This document shows, piece after piece, positions 1 through 8,925 of a stretch of 64,000 bases of DNA; position 1 is the first letter of the stretch; each line of letters begins with the position of its first letter. This stretch comes from Pestalotiopsis fici W106-1 (taxonomy: Eukaryota; Ascomycota; Sordariomycetes; Amphisphaeriales; Sporocadaceae). A program made the position numbers and the translations under genes. The notes beneath the pieces were generated by a model. It saw only the letters and a program-made list of their open reading frames with translations. It was not told the DNA's origin and ran no database searches. The stretch lies in assembly GCF_000516985.1 (NCBI RefSeq), contig NW_006917092.1:1938619-2002618 (forward strand), given 5' to 3'.

Positions 1-682
1 TCCAGACCGATATTTTAAGGTAGGTAGCGACGGAATCGGAAGAAATAAACCATTGATGAGCACAGTACAGCGAAAGAAGTAGATACGTGGGCATACCTTT
101 GGGGTTCTACACCATGAATTGAAACTATTTCCTCATCAGCTCTCTTCAGCTTGTGAATGACTACCTACATAGGCCTTCATCTCGCTGTGGGATCTTGAAT
201 TGACTCCTTCCGTCCTGGGCACATCCGTTGTTTGCGCCTCAACAACCCACTAGGCCGGGGAAAATCTTTGTAAGCCTCTTTGTAAGCATGGCGATCATAA
301 AAGGACCCCTGATATCTACGCGTACAGTCTCAGGGGTGCGGGTTTGCGTCCCTCAATGTGGCAATAGAATACTACTATTCGTATAATTCGTATAAGTCTA
401 TGACTATAGCGAGGAACCATTCTGATCCCACTGTTGGTGTGGTCATCAAGTAGGCTCCGTCGAAGGTCTTGGTAATTGTTCCAGAGCTTTCCCTCCTTGA
501 ACTTGGCACTCTGACCTAAAACCATGCCCTTGAAAAAATTCTCTTGCCAGGAGCGGCCCATGGTTCACGTAGTTATGATAGATTAGAGAGCTCCTGCAGA
601 TTGTACAACTGCAACTTTGATGAGAACACAACGATTTGAATATTTCTAATATCATGTATCCCTTCCAAGGCTTGCAATGAGA
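1..682. other. Left-edge stretch without a convincing gene
   Basis: No complete gene could be supported. The minus strand has an 81-codon open frame (316-561) starting at a true ATG, with a reasonable amino-acid mix in its first 45 residues and then an isoleucine/arginine-rich tail. It lies just downstream of the possible decayed gene at 683-1214 and could be a further remnant of it, but no splice pair joins the two. A GGTAGGTAG motif occurs near position 20. Confidence 0.4.
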
Positions 683-1214
683 TTAGGAAAGGGGAAAAGT
701 CCATCGGCTGCATTCCGGCGAAAAAGGCCCCGAGGAATCTTGACCTTGGGTGGTGGTACCGTGAACACCAGTTGTGAAGAAGCAAGGCCCATTGCTAATC
801 TTGCTGTTCTCGTCCAGGAGTAACGATCCGTCTTTATCGCTCACGTCGTAACATGCGTTTCCTTGACGGCCAGACTCGAGTTATCGATTATCCTGTCACG
901 AGCCAAGTTGCTTGACTGCGACCAAAAGATCAAGCTCCAGCGTAAGCACGGTGGCATCTGCACGCTCCTTGGCGCCACCATGCTTCCCAAGTTTGATCAC
1001 ATCAGAAGGACTAGCCGCTGGGAAACAGGATAGAATCGAGGGCAATCCTGAATGATAAAGACAATGAAGGCTGATATGCCTCACGACTGAATAATTCAAT
1101 GCACCCGAGGCCGGTGCTTCATCGACTGGACACTTGAATACGTAGGTGCAATTAGTCTCATTTGCCTGGTGCCTCTTGATACAATACAACGTGATTGGAT
1201 ACCCAAGCTAAGGG
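683..1214 (-). pseudogene. Possible decayed gene, one frame with two internal stops
   Basis: Reading leftwards from about 1214, a single frame stays protein-like down to TAA at 683-685 and is interrupted only by TGA (896-898) and TAA (881-883), which lie 15 nt apart. The segment before the stops includes the residues KCPVDEAPASGALNYS and LELDLLVAVKQLGS. The segment after them includes ESGRQGNACYDVSDKDG. Cysteines are frequent. Both stops could come from C-to-T changes of CGA and CAA, which would fit RIP-like mutation, but that is inference. A pyrimidine-rich stretch ending in TTAG (1209-1218) could be a splice acceptor opening this frame; no suitable donor was found. I do not recognise the family. 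A chance open frame cannot be excluded. Confidence 0.3.
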
Positions 1215-1218
1215 GGGA

Positions 1219-2102
1219 CAAAAACGATACACATACACACAACCATTCCAAAGTTCCCTAGAATCTGATTTGAAAGAAGAGGCTGATGAATTGAAGATGG
1301 TTTAGCAGAACAGAAAAATGGAAGAAGAAGCGGTGATTCTGATTGCGAAAGGTGCATGGCTACAAGCGGTGTGCGCTGCGTCAAGTGAGCTCTGTCCGAA
1401 GAAAGTGTGCAAGTGAATCTGGCGACTTGCTAATGTATTTACATAATCACCCCAGGCGACGCAGTCAGTGAATAGAATTTCGGAGACGACCAAAACCTTT
1501 TCAACGCGGAAAAGAGAATTGAACTTGAACTTGGACTTGCAAAGTTTGTCAAGTAGCTTCGAAACACCGAAGGACCTGGATGGGCGGGCACCGACGGACG
1601 CATGTGGTGTAAAGAGAAACACACTACCCAAGGAAAGAACGATGCAAGAGAATAAGGTAGTTGGCAACTGACTGCCCACGGCCTCGACATTAGGTATCCA
1701 GGCAGAAAATACTCGACAAGGCGGGCAGAAAAGGACCATAGACCGACCTGTTGTCTCTTCCCCAACAAAAGTTTGAAGAGCCTTGGTCGATTCACCCGCC
1801 AACCGCAGAATGAACAAAAATCAGGGCATCTAATTATTTCTGTCCTCTTGTTCCATCAAACCGAGCATCTTCTTCTGACACTTCTGACACTGCGACTGCA
1901 TTTTCTTGACCATCAATCATTCAGCTTCCGACTTCCGAGAGGTGACGCATTGCTGGTCCATCATCTCCATCGCCAAATAGTTCTCATCAATTTTTTCCCA
2001 CGCTTCATTCACCTAGTTGCAGTTGACTTGGTACTTGGATTCGTTTTCTTCGCTCCAGCACTGGGGCCTCTTCACTCACCAGCTCCAAGCGACTCGTCAA
2101 CA
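1219..2102. other. Intergenic and 5' leader of the 2103 gene
   Basis: No supported gene. The minus strand has an open frame of 171 codons (1302-1817) with a composition typical of chance ORFs and no recognisable domain. The last 250 bases before 2103 are pyrimidine-rich, a common look for fungal promoters and 5' leaders. Confidence 0.4.
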
Positions 2103-3883
2103 ATGACACAGCCTCGCGAGCAAAGGGTAAGCTCTGCCAATCCATTATAGTTGTCATCGCAGTTTCATTCTGATTCAAAGCGCAGGCCTCGGTCCCTCAA
2201 ATTCTAGGCCAGTCGTCGACGCCGACGCCGACGCCGACGCCGCCGCCTCGCCAAACAGCCATGTATATTCCACCTCAGCCTCAGCCTAATCCTTTTGCTT
2301 CTGTCCAAATTGATCGCGCCGCCACGGACAAGATTAAGGACGGCCCCAAGTACACGACTGTAGGCTCTCTGGTCAACCCCAACTCTACACCTCAGTTTGC
2401 CAAGCCCGTACGCAGATCTGCAGCTATCACAATCCGGAATGCTCAAGGCGATGCCTTGGATCTCAGCCACGCGTGGAAGGACGCACCTCTGCAGTACTCA
2501 CCTCTCCAGCAGAATACGGACCGTGCTATCAGTCCTCCAACTGTCAATGTTCCATCGGTAATCCCAAGAGCCAATCCTCTGTCTACAAACCCCACCCCCT
2601 CGAGAACCCAAATCCCAAGAGTCAGCCCTCCACGTTCGACAGTCGATAATACAAGTCACTGGGGCGAGTATAGAACTCTCTTCGAAGCCGGTGAAAAGGA
2701 TTCCGTTGAGCGTAGTGAGAATGGAATGGGTAACCCTGGCCAACCGATGGTGAAAGTTGGACCGGTAATGACGACTTTCGGCATTGATTCTCCTGAGCCT
2801 GCCCTCATCGATGACATTGAGGATGACGCAAATGAGGATGAGTCGCTGAAGCAGATGTCCGTCAAGACGTTGACAAACCTGGCATCTTACGAGAATCCTC
2901 AACAGAGAACTGCTCAGAAAATATTGTCTCGTGCCCGAGAGACCATGTCTGCCCGACAGCTTGCTGATCCTTCAACTCGGAACAGAAACAGCATAATGGA
3001 GTGGGATGCTAGTGTTGAAGCCGAGATGAGGGCCAATCCTTCTCCATACAGCTCTATCCTATCCAAGGGCCCTGGAGCTCCTCGTCCTCTAACAGCCGGT
3101 CCTCCAGGTCTACGTCAACACAAACCCACCAATATCGAACAGTCAACCACAGCCAGACGATCGGCGCCCTTGGCAGATGATTCGGCTTCCGTCCAAGGCA
3201 GTTCCTTTCTCCCGCAGGCTATCAGCGAGCTTGGAAGAATCACAAATCAAGAAAGTTCGTCGCGGATATCCAATACCTTCACACCAGCCACGACAGACAC
3301 ACTCGGCACCCAGAAGCTTGCTTCTTCCATTGTCTATGATACTCTTGACGCTGAAGATGCCCGCAAGTACTATCGGAATGGTGTTCTTCCTGTCAACTTT
3401 AACGATACAATTCGACCATCGACTGTGTTTGGGTACGAGTCCTCGTCGGAGAGATATCGCTTTGGTGTCGCTGCTGAGGATGGAAACATCCAACCACACG
3501 ACAAGGATATCAATACCCTTTGGAATAAGTGTCCAAAGCTCTACAAGTCAATGGACACATTTCTCACCATGCTGAGGGATAAGCGCCTCCAGCTGGGAAT
3601 GGGCCCCGAAAAGAGAAGAGAAGAAAACGCCCAAGAATTTCTTGCTATGATTAGGAATGCACGCTCTCAGCTGCAACCAGGTCCCGAGGAAGGAGAAAAG
3701 ATCCCCACAGAGAATGAGGCCACCCTAAGAATGCTGTTCGATGAAGTAGACAGAATGTCTGCACAGAACCCCCAAAGCTCCATGGCGGACGAGAGTATGG
3801 AGACAATAATGCAGCGACTCTTCGGGGGCATACCTCCCCCGCCAGCCATTCCAAGAGTTCATGACCCCAAGGACGAGTCTTGA
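2103..3883 (+). CDS. Uncharacterised Ser/Pro-rich fungal protein, 573 aa
   Basis: Two exons: 2103-2126 and 2186-3883. The 59-nt intron has donor GTAAGC, a CTGAT branch site and acceptor GCAG. The frame is continuous across it, so the N-terminus is MTQPREQR followed by a Thr-Pro repeat encoded by a (CGACGC)n-like tract, rather than starting at the internal ATG at 2261. The protein is rich in Ser, Pro and Gln and looks mostly disordered. More ordered blocks lie around residues 225-265 (a helix including MSVKTLTNLASYENP), 385-465 (a Tyr/Asn block including ARKYYRNGVLPVNF) and a C-terminal helical part ending in a polyproline stretch. There is no signal peptide or membrane segment. I do not recognise a characterised family. 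The intron and the length of the open frame make the gene secure; its role is unknown. Confidence 0.85.
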
Positions 3884-5091
3884 GCTGGATGTGGAACCTC
3901 CTCTGTGGTTTGATTCATGTTCCTTAAGGCTCGGCAACTCAGCAGCACGACTTTCAAAGAAATATTTAGCCTTCTCCCTATAAGCGAGAAAGGAAATCAC
4001 TTGCCTGCTGTATCGGCGCTGAGATTTGGACCCCCCCAGTTTCATTAATTTCTTGGTTTCGACAGCTGCTTGGATCCTAGCAAAGTCTAGCATCACTTGC
4101 AAGACGACATGAAGCAGTCTCTTTTGAACAGCAAGAAAAACCATGCATAATACCAAGCGACGCCTATGCAACAACACGGTCTCCCACCTAGTCAGCATCG
4201 GTTTATGTTATTTGACCTAGACAAGTTGTCATCTGGACCCTCATGCGTCGATTCTGCAAACCACTTGGGTTAATCTTGAGTTGGAGGATATTACTCAGGA
4301 GTGTAATGTTTCGATGACGATAGGGCGTGCCTTGTTTTGTTGTCTAGTGTTTGTTTTGAGTGCTGGCTGGATGGAGACATCAGCAGTTGGCCACAAGTAA
4401 GTTAGGTAGTTACCAGACTATTTATTATTCTCAGAAAAGACTAAAAATATTTCTTAAAAGGTACTCCTGTTGAATCATTGCCATGAAGTCGTGACTAGTT
4501 TATTCTTCATTTTCTATTGTCGCAAAAACTGCCCACCTTACCCTGTTCGTGTCCTGCCCAGCGCTACCTAGTCGTTGATGGACAAGCCAGTGCCGCAACG
4601 CAAGCCTTCCTCGCCGTGGAGTTCCGTGGAGATACTGGCGGAATTGTTGGGAGGTAGCATTAGCTGACAAAACATCAAAACGATTTCTAATCGACAACTA
4701 CTCCTGCACACCCATCTGTATATAGACGAGATTGTCTTCACTACATGTTCAGCTTTTCTCTCTCCCAAATGATATGTTTGTTTCCATGATTCAGGCGCTG
4801 ACGATATCGCGACTATTTAAACTACGTCTTTGTAGCACTTCTAACCCATTGAAAAAAGCCCAGCGCCCTCTTTTCTGGCCTCGGAAGCAGCTCAACCATT
4901 GGAAATGCTGCCTAAGAAAAAGGAGCTGAGACTTTGAACAGAAGATCAAGGGGGTTCATCCCGATAGTGCAAGCTCGAGGAAGCATCTCGAGCCCAGGAA
5001 AGATCATAATCAACCCCAAAGCCGCGGACGAAAAAAACAAAGGACTGCCGATATCAGAAACGTGACAAACACGCCACATAGTCTAGCTATC
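3884..5091. other. Intergenic, between two plus-strand genes
   Basis: Contains the 3' end of the 2103 gene and the promoter of the 5092 gene. A minus-strand open frame (3725-4198, 157 codons from an ATG) overlaps the end of the upstream gene and runs on into this spacer. It is discussed as an observation, not called as a gene. Nothing else was recognised. Confidence 0.5.
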
Positions 5092-5652
5092 ATGTCTTCC
5101 CCATCCCGCCAGACCCTCCTCGACACGACCTACAGGTTCATCTCCCTCTTTACGCAGCCATTTTCGCCGTCTGCCGCATTGGGACTCCGCGCCCCGAGAT
5201 GCATTCACCACATTGGACCCAGCGTGCCGAATCTGACGTTTACGGACAATGACACGGCCGTGGCGTCGTGGGCGAATTTGCAATGGGCCTTTCGCAACTA
5301 CCGATTTACCGGATCCGGGTCATTCCGGTCCTCTTCTTCAATTTCCAACAGCAAAGAAGAAGAAGAAGAAGAAGAAGTAGCTGGTAATGCCAGCACTCCC
5401 ATCGTGTTCGTCGACGTCGAGGCGCGCACCACCATCTTCCGCGTCCGCGGCGAGGCCGACACGGTCGACGGGCCGTACCGGCATGATATTGTCTTTATGC
5501 TCACCATGGACGCCGAGGGCCGGCGGATCGAGGTGATCGACGAGGTGTGCGACAGCGCATACGTGGCGGGGTGGATGGCCAAGTTTGGGGACGAGCAGTT
5601 CAAAAAGAGGAGCGAGGAGTGGCAGGCTAGGGAGGAGGAGGCCAATAAATGA
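5092..5652 (+). CDS. NTF2-like / SnoaL-like small protein, 186 aa
   Basis: Single exon. The first ATG is at 5092 (MSSPSRQTLLDTTYRF); the frame is open ten codons further upstream but only with non-ATG codons. The protein begins with helices, followed by WANLQWAFRNYRF, a variable Ser/Glu-rich loop, then strands (PIVFVDVEARTTIFRVRG, RHDIVFMLTMDAEGRRIEVI) and a short C-terminal helix. This order of helices followed by a curved sheet fits the NTF2-like superfamily, which includes many small fungal proteins and ketosteroid-isomerase-like folds; no catalytic residues can be assigned. The loop (about residues 82-96) is a run of Ser and Glu encoded partly by a GAA microsatellite near 5354-5377 and may vary in length between strains. 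No signal peptide or membrane helix is apparent. The fold is inferred from sequence pattern only. Confidence 0.75.
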   Translation: MSSPSRQTLLDTTYRFISLFTQPFSPSAALGLRAPRCIHHIGPSVPNLTFTDNDTAVASWANLQWAFRNYRFTGSGSFRSSSSISNSKEEEEEEEVAGNASTPIVFVDVEARTTIFRVRGEADTVDGPYRHDIVFMLTMDAEGRRIEVIDEVCDSAYVAGWMAKFGDEQFKKRSEEWQAREEEANK

Positions 5653-6041
5653 CGTTGAGATCTCGGATCACTGGGAGACGGTGTTGGAAACTTATTCTTC
5701 TTCTTTTTCTCATAAGTAGGCTTTGTGCCCAGCGGTAGAGGGTTCTAAATGTTATGGTACAGATTTCCTGTCGCTCAATAGTATGCGTGCTCGGATTTCT
5801 CCGTAATATTCCTAGCCGTTTGGGCAATGGGAGGCATTTTCTGACGCAGAGCGTTGCTATTTCATGGCGTGTCGTGTCGTGCTTTAGACAGATACTTGAT
5901 CTCGACAACTTCTACACCTCGATTCCACTGTAATGGATTAAGGATTGGTGGCAATGGCCTGAATAGATGCAGGGCAACCCTAGTTCGGCGATTATCGAGG
6001 TCCATGTGTGATTTCATGTCCCCGATCGCATCATCTCGCTC
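5653..6041. other. Convergent intergenic spacer
   Basis: Lies between the 3' ends of the plus-strand NTF2-like gene and the minus-strand small membrane protein gene. It must hold both transcript ends. A T-rich stretch at about 5695-5712 is the only visible texture; no gene was recognised. Confidence 0.5.
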
Positions 6042-6500
6042 TCACTTTGCGTTGGTCCCGGGTACTTGTGCCGCAGCCTGTTTGGCCTGCTCCTCGGCCT
6101 CTTTGGCCTTCATCCTGGCCTGCAGGGCAGTCAATTTCCGTTCCAGAGGCATCCGCGAATTCATTAGAAGTGCCCTTCGATTTTCAAGGTCGCTGATTCT
6201 GTCTTCCGTGGTGGACTCGATGATTTGTTGCTTTTCCTGCAGAGAGAGTTAGTCATGATTACTTTGATACTTGCACTTTAAAGATGCTTTAGAAGGAATA
6301 CATACAGCTTTGTACTCTTGTTGAGTCTTTAGTCCCGCGCCATAAATGGCACCCACGATCGTAACGGCGGCAAAGGCGACCGTCCATACGATGCGCTTGG
6401 TAGAGGGCACCGCCTTGGGAGCCACGACGGGCGTCGGTCCCGGTTGTCCTCGTGGCCGTCCACCCCTGACTCTTGGTCCGCGCGGTGGTTGTGATGACAT
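6042..6500 (-). CDS. Small single-pass membrane protein with coiled coil, 129 aa
   Basis: Two exons on the minus strand: 6306-6500 and 6042-6236. The 69-nt intron has donor GTATGT and acceptor TGCAG, and both exons are 195 nt. Residues 1-35 are rich in Gly, Arg and Pro (MSSQPPRGPRVRGGRPRG). One hydrophobic segment follows at about 37-55 (VWTVAFAAVTIVGAIYGAG). The second exon, residues 66-129, is a charged amphipathic helix with heptad-like spacing (ISDLENRRALLM...LERKLTALQARMKAKEAEEQAK). This layout of basic N-terminus, one transmembrane helix and coiled coil is typical of small mitochondrial inner-membrane proteins, but no family was recognised and localisation is inference. The start lies 98 nt from the stop of the Ser-rich gene on the same strand. 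The matched exon lengths and clean splice sites make the model strong. Confidence 0.8.
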
Positions 6501-6598
6501 GGTGGGATATTTTGCTCTCCTGAAAGACGGATTGGGATAATTTCAAAAGAGCTCGCCGGCCTTTATTCCTCCTTTGCTGGCCTGGGCTGTCCTCTCAC

Positions 6599-7063
6599 TC
6601 AGTCCCAGTACTCCCTCCAGCAGGACTTGCTTTCCCGTCTCGTCTTGATGGGCCGCTTGTTGCGCGCTACTTCATCACCGTAGCTGCTCACGGTGCTGCG
6701 ACTGCTCCGACTGCTGCTTCGGCTCTGCGCGCTCGACGTGCTGTCGAACGAGTCGGAGCGCGTAATGGCTCGGTGCCGGAAGCGTAATGTAGGTTCCGGC
6801 AAACCGGTGGGTTGATGAATGGCAAGCGGTGGTGATTGGGCAGTGTCCTCAGAGGGAGCCGGTGATGCTGAGCGCGAATTGATGGCTGGAGGAACAATCG
6901 ATGTCGAGGTGCTGCCCGGTAGATGTTGGAGCTCGAGAGCGCCGAGAAGAAATTCGTCGTCTTTGCCGGCGCTGTGGTTGCTCCAGGCGGAATTCGTTCC
7001 GGAACTAGCGATCCGGGCGGGCGAGGACAGCGCCCTTATTAAGCGATCCAGTGGGGGCATCAT
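6599..7063 (-). CDS. Ser-rich small hypothetical protein, 154 aa
   Basis: Single exon on the minus strand, starting at tandem ATG codons at 7063 and 7060. The protein is low-complexity and Ser/Pro/Thr-rich. An ordered-looking N-terminal part (MMPPLDRLIRALSSPARIAS, KDDEFLLGALELQHLPG) is followed by a Ser/Arg-rich part (SDSFDSTSSAQSRSSSRSSR) and a basic C-terminus ending in CWREYWD. No transmembrane segment or enzymatic motif is visible. The Ser-Arg blocks could be phosphorylation sites, which is speculation. It reads leftwards in tandem with the small membrane protein gene and diverges from the Shb17-like gene at 7808. I do not recognise the family. A chance ORF is possible, though its length and ordered ends argue for a gene. 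Confidence 0.5.
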   Translation of the reverse strand: MMPPLDRLIRALSSPARIASSGTNSAWSNHSAGKDDEFLLGALELQHLPGSTSTSIVPPAINSRSASPAPSEDTAQSPPLAIHQPTGLPEPTLRFRHRAITRSDSFDSTSSAQSRSSSRSSRSTVSSYGDEVARNKRPIKTRRESKSCWREYWD

Positions 7064-7807
7064 TACTATCGCTGACGTAGGTATTGGCTGGCTGGTACTA
7101 GGGATGTATTATTGCACAAACAAAATGTTGCGTTCTTTTTGTCCGCGATGGGTTTTTGGGGAAATTGATTATGATTGTAACTGAAGGGAAATTAGAGAAG
7201 TCAAAGCCGTCAAATTCTTCATCATCCTGATAAATTTCATCTCTCTGGATTCATGTTTCTTCGGTTCGCTATCGATTGGCCCTGCGCTGCTGCTTCAATC
7301 ACTTCCTGAAACTGCTCAGTGGTTTCGCGTGGGGGGGGAGGGGTTGGCTGGCTTGGTAGGTATTTTCTCGTTAGGTAGGTAGGTTGCTGAGCTAATCCCG
7401 CCGCTGCCGGCTTGTGTTGTAAGTCGGGCCTGGTTCTCACTTATTAGGACACGATATTTACGCAAGTGATCGAAATTCCCGCGCTTCTATTTCGCTCTCT
7501 ACTATTCTGCTCTTTCTTTCTTTTTCTTACACTTTGGTCTTTCTCATCGTTGAAAAAATCATCATAGAGCTGTTTCGTGCCTAGCGACTGTATATTGTTT
7601 TCACGTCGCTCGTATAGTCTCCTCCAACTGACAGATCAAGCTAAGCGCCAAGGTTACCAACGCAGGGGGCTGAACTCCTACACAGTCTGCGTCTCAAGTC
7701 GCGCATCAAGTCCTAGTTGCTGATCACACCTCGAGAGAAAAAGCTTAAGCACTCGTCAATCGAGGCTGGCCGATAAAGACAAGATAGAGAGAGAGAGAAA
7801 CATTACA
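7064..7807. promoter_or_regulatory. Divergent intergenic region
   Basis: 744 bp between the minus-strand Ser-rich gene and the plus-strand Shb17-like gene, so it probably holds both promoters. It contains a TAGGTAGGTAGG motif near 7372-7384, a G-run near 7331-7338, a T-rich pyrimidine block at about 7490-7545, and a GA repeat (about 7786-7799) just before the phosphatase start. Short open frames here show no protein character. Confidence 0.45.
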
Positions 7808-8925
7808 ATGACAACCCCGAGGGTCTTTATTGTCCGCCATGGCGAAACCGAGTGGTCCTTGGACGGCCGGCACACCGGTACTAGCGATATCCCTCTCACG
7901 GCCAATGGTGTCAAAAGAGTCCAGGCCACCGGCAGAGCGCTCGTGGGTGACGACCGTTTGATTGTGCCGAAGCAGCTTGCACATATGTAAGTAGAAACTT
8001 TTTCGTTATCATGTATCTCCCGACTACGGCAGCAGAGTATATACATGTGAATCTGCCGAACAGTTCCCAACAAGGATGCAAAGCATGAGATATAGAAGAG
8101 TGAAATCTGTTTGCCCTTTTTGTTTATACGTACATGAAAATATAGAATGTCTCAACTGATGGTAACCTAGTTATGTATCCCCACGCACGCGTGCTCAGCG
8201 AACCTTTGAGCTGCTCAATCTAGGAATCAAGGACCCTCTACCATGGAAGGAGCATGGTGATAAGCCTGAATGTCGAGGCCCAGACTGTGACGCGCGCGTC
8301 GAGATCACTGAAGACATCCGGGAGTGGGATTGTAAGCAAGACACCTTCTACGTCAACTCCTTCTACGGCACTGCTGCTAACGCTTTGGATTTGTAGACGG
8401 TGACTATGAAGGCATAACTAGTGCTCAGATCAGAGATCAGCGGGAGAAGCAGGGTCTAAACCGCGACTGGGACATTTGGCGAGATGGCTGTGTCGGCGGC
8501 GAGTTTGTCTACCCTTGGCCCGATCCTGCGGCATCACCAAACTGACAACGACATACACAGGAGCCCGGAACAGGTCACTGAGAGAGTAGACAGGCTGATC
8601 AAGGACATCCGTGAGAGATGGCAGGCACCTGTAATTGGCAAGTCCAAGGGCGAAGCAGCACACCACGGTGATGTCTTGGTTGTCGCCCATGGCCATATAC
8701 TCCGGGCCTTTGCAATGAGATGGGTGGGCAAGACTCTCCCCGACGGCCCTGCATTTCTGCTAGAAGCCGGTGGTGTTGGTACTCTAAGGTCAGTTGCATG
8801 AAAACACCAGTACGGTCAACTGTGGCCATTGTTGGGCGGCATGCTAACGAGATCTGCTTAGCTATGAGCATCACAATATCAATGAGCCCGCAATCTTACT
8901 GGGTGGTGCTTTCGTCGTATCATAG
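7808..8925 (+). CDS. SHB17: Sedoheptulose-1,7-bisphosphatase-like histidine phosphatase, 245 aa
   Basis: Five exons: 7808-7986, 8171-8331, 8397-8502, 8561-8788 and 8862-8925. All four introns are GT-AG and keep frame. The product belongs to the histidine phosphatase (phosphoglycerate-mutase-like) superfamily. Residues 8-14 are IVRHGET, with the phospho-accepting His11 and Arg10. The SPRTRAQRT block (63-71) supplies the second arginine. EWDYGDYEG (111-119) is the family acid/loop region. VVAHGH (189-194) holds the second histidine, His192. WDIWRDGC and the C-terminal [14 protein letters not shown] are typical of the Shb17 branch. In yeast, Shb17 hydrolyses sedoheptulose-1,7-bisphosphate in the cytosol and drives carbon into ribose-phosphate synthesis; that role is transferred from family knowledge. 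Length matches the family. A TIGAR-like or other sugar phosphatase is the main alternative. The first intron (184 nt) is the longest. Confidence 0.9.
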
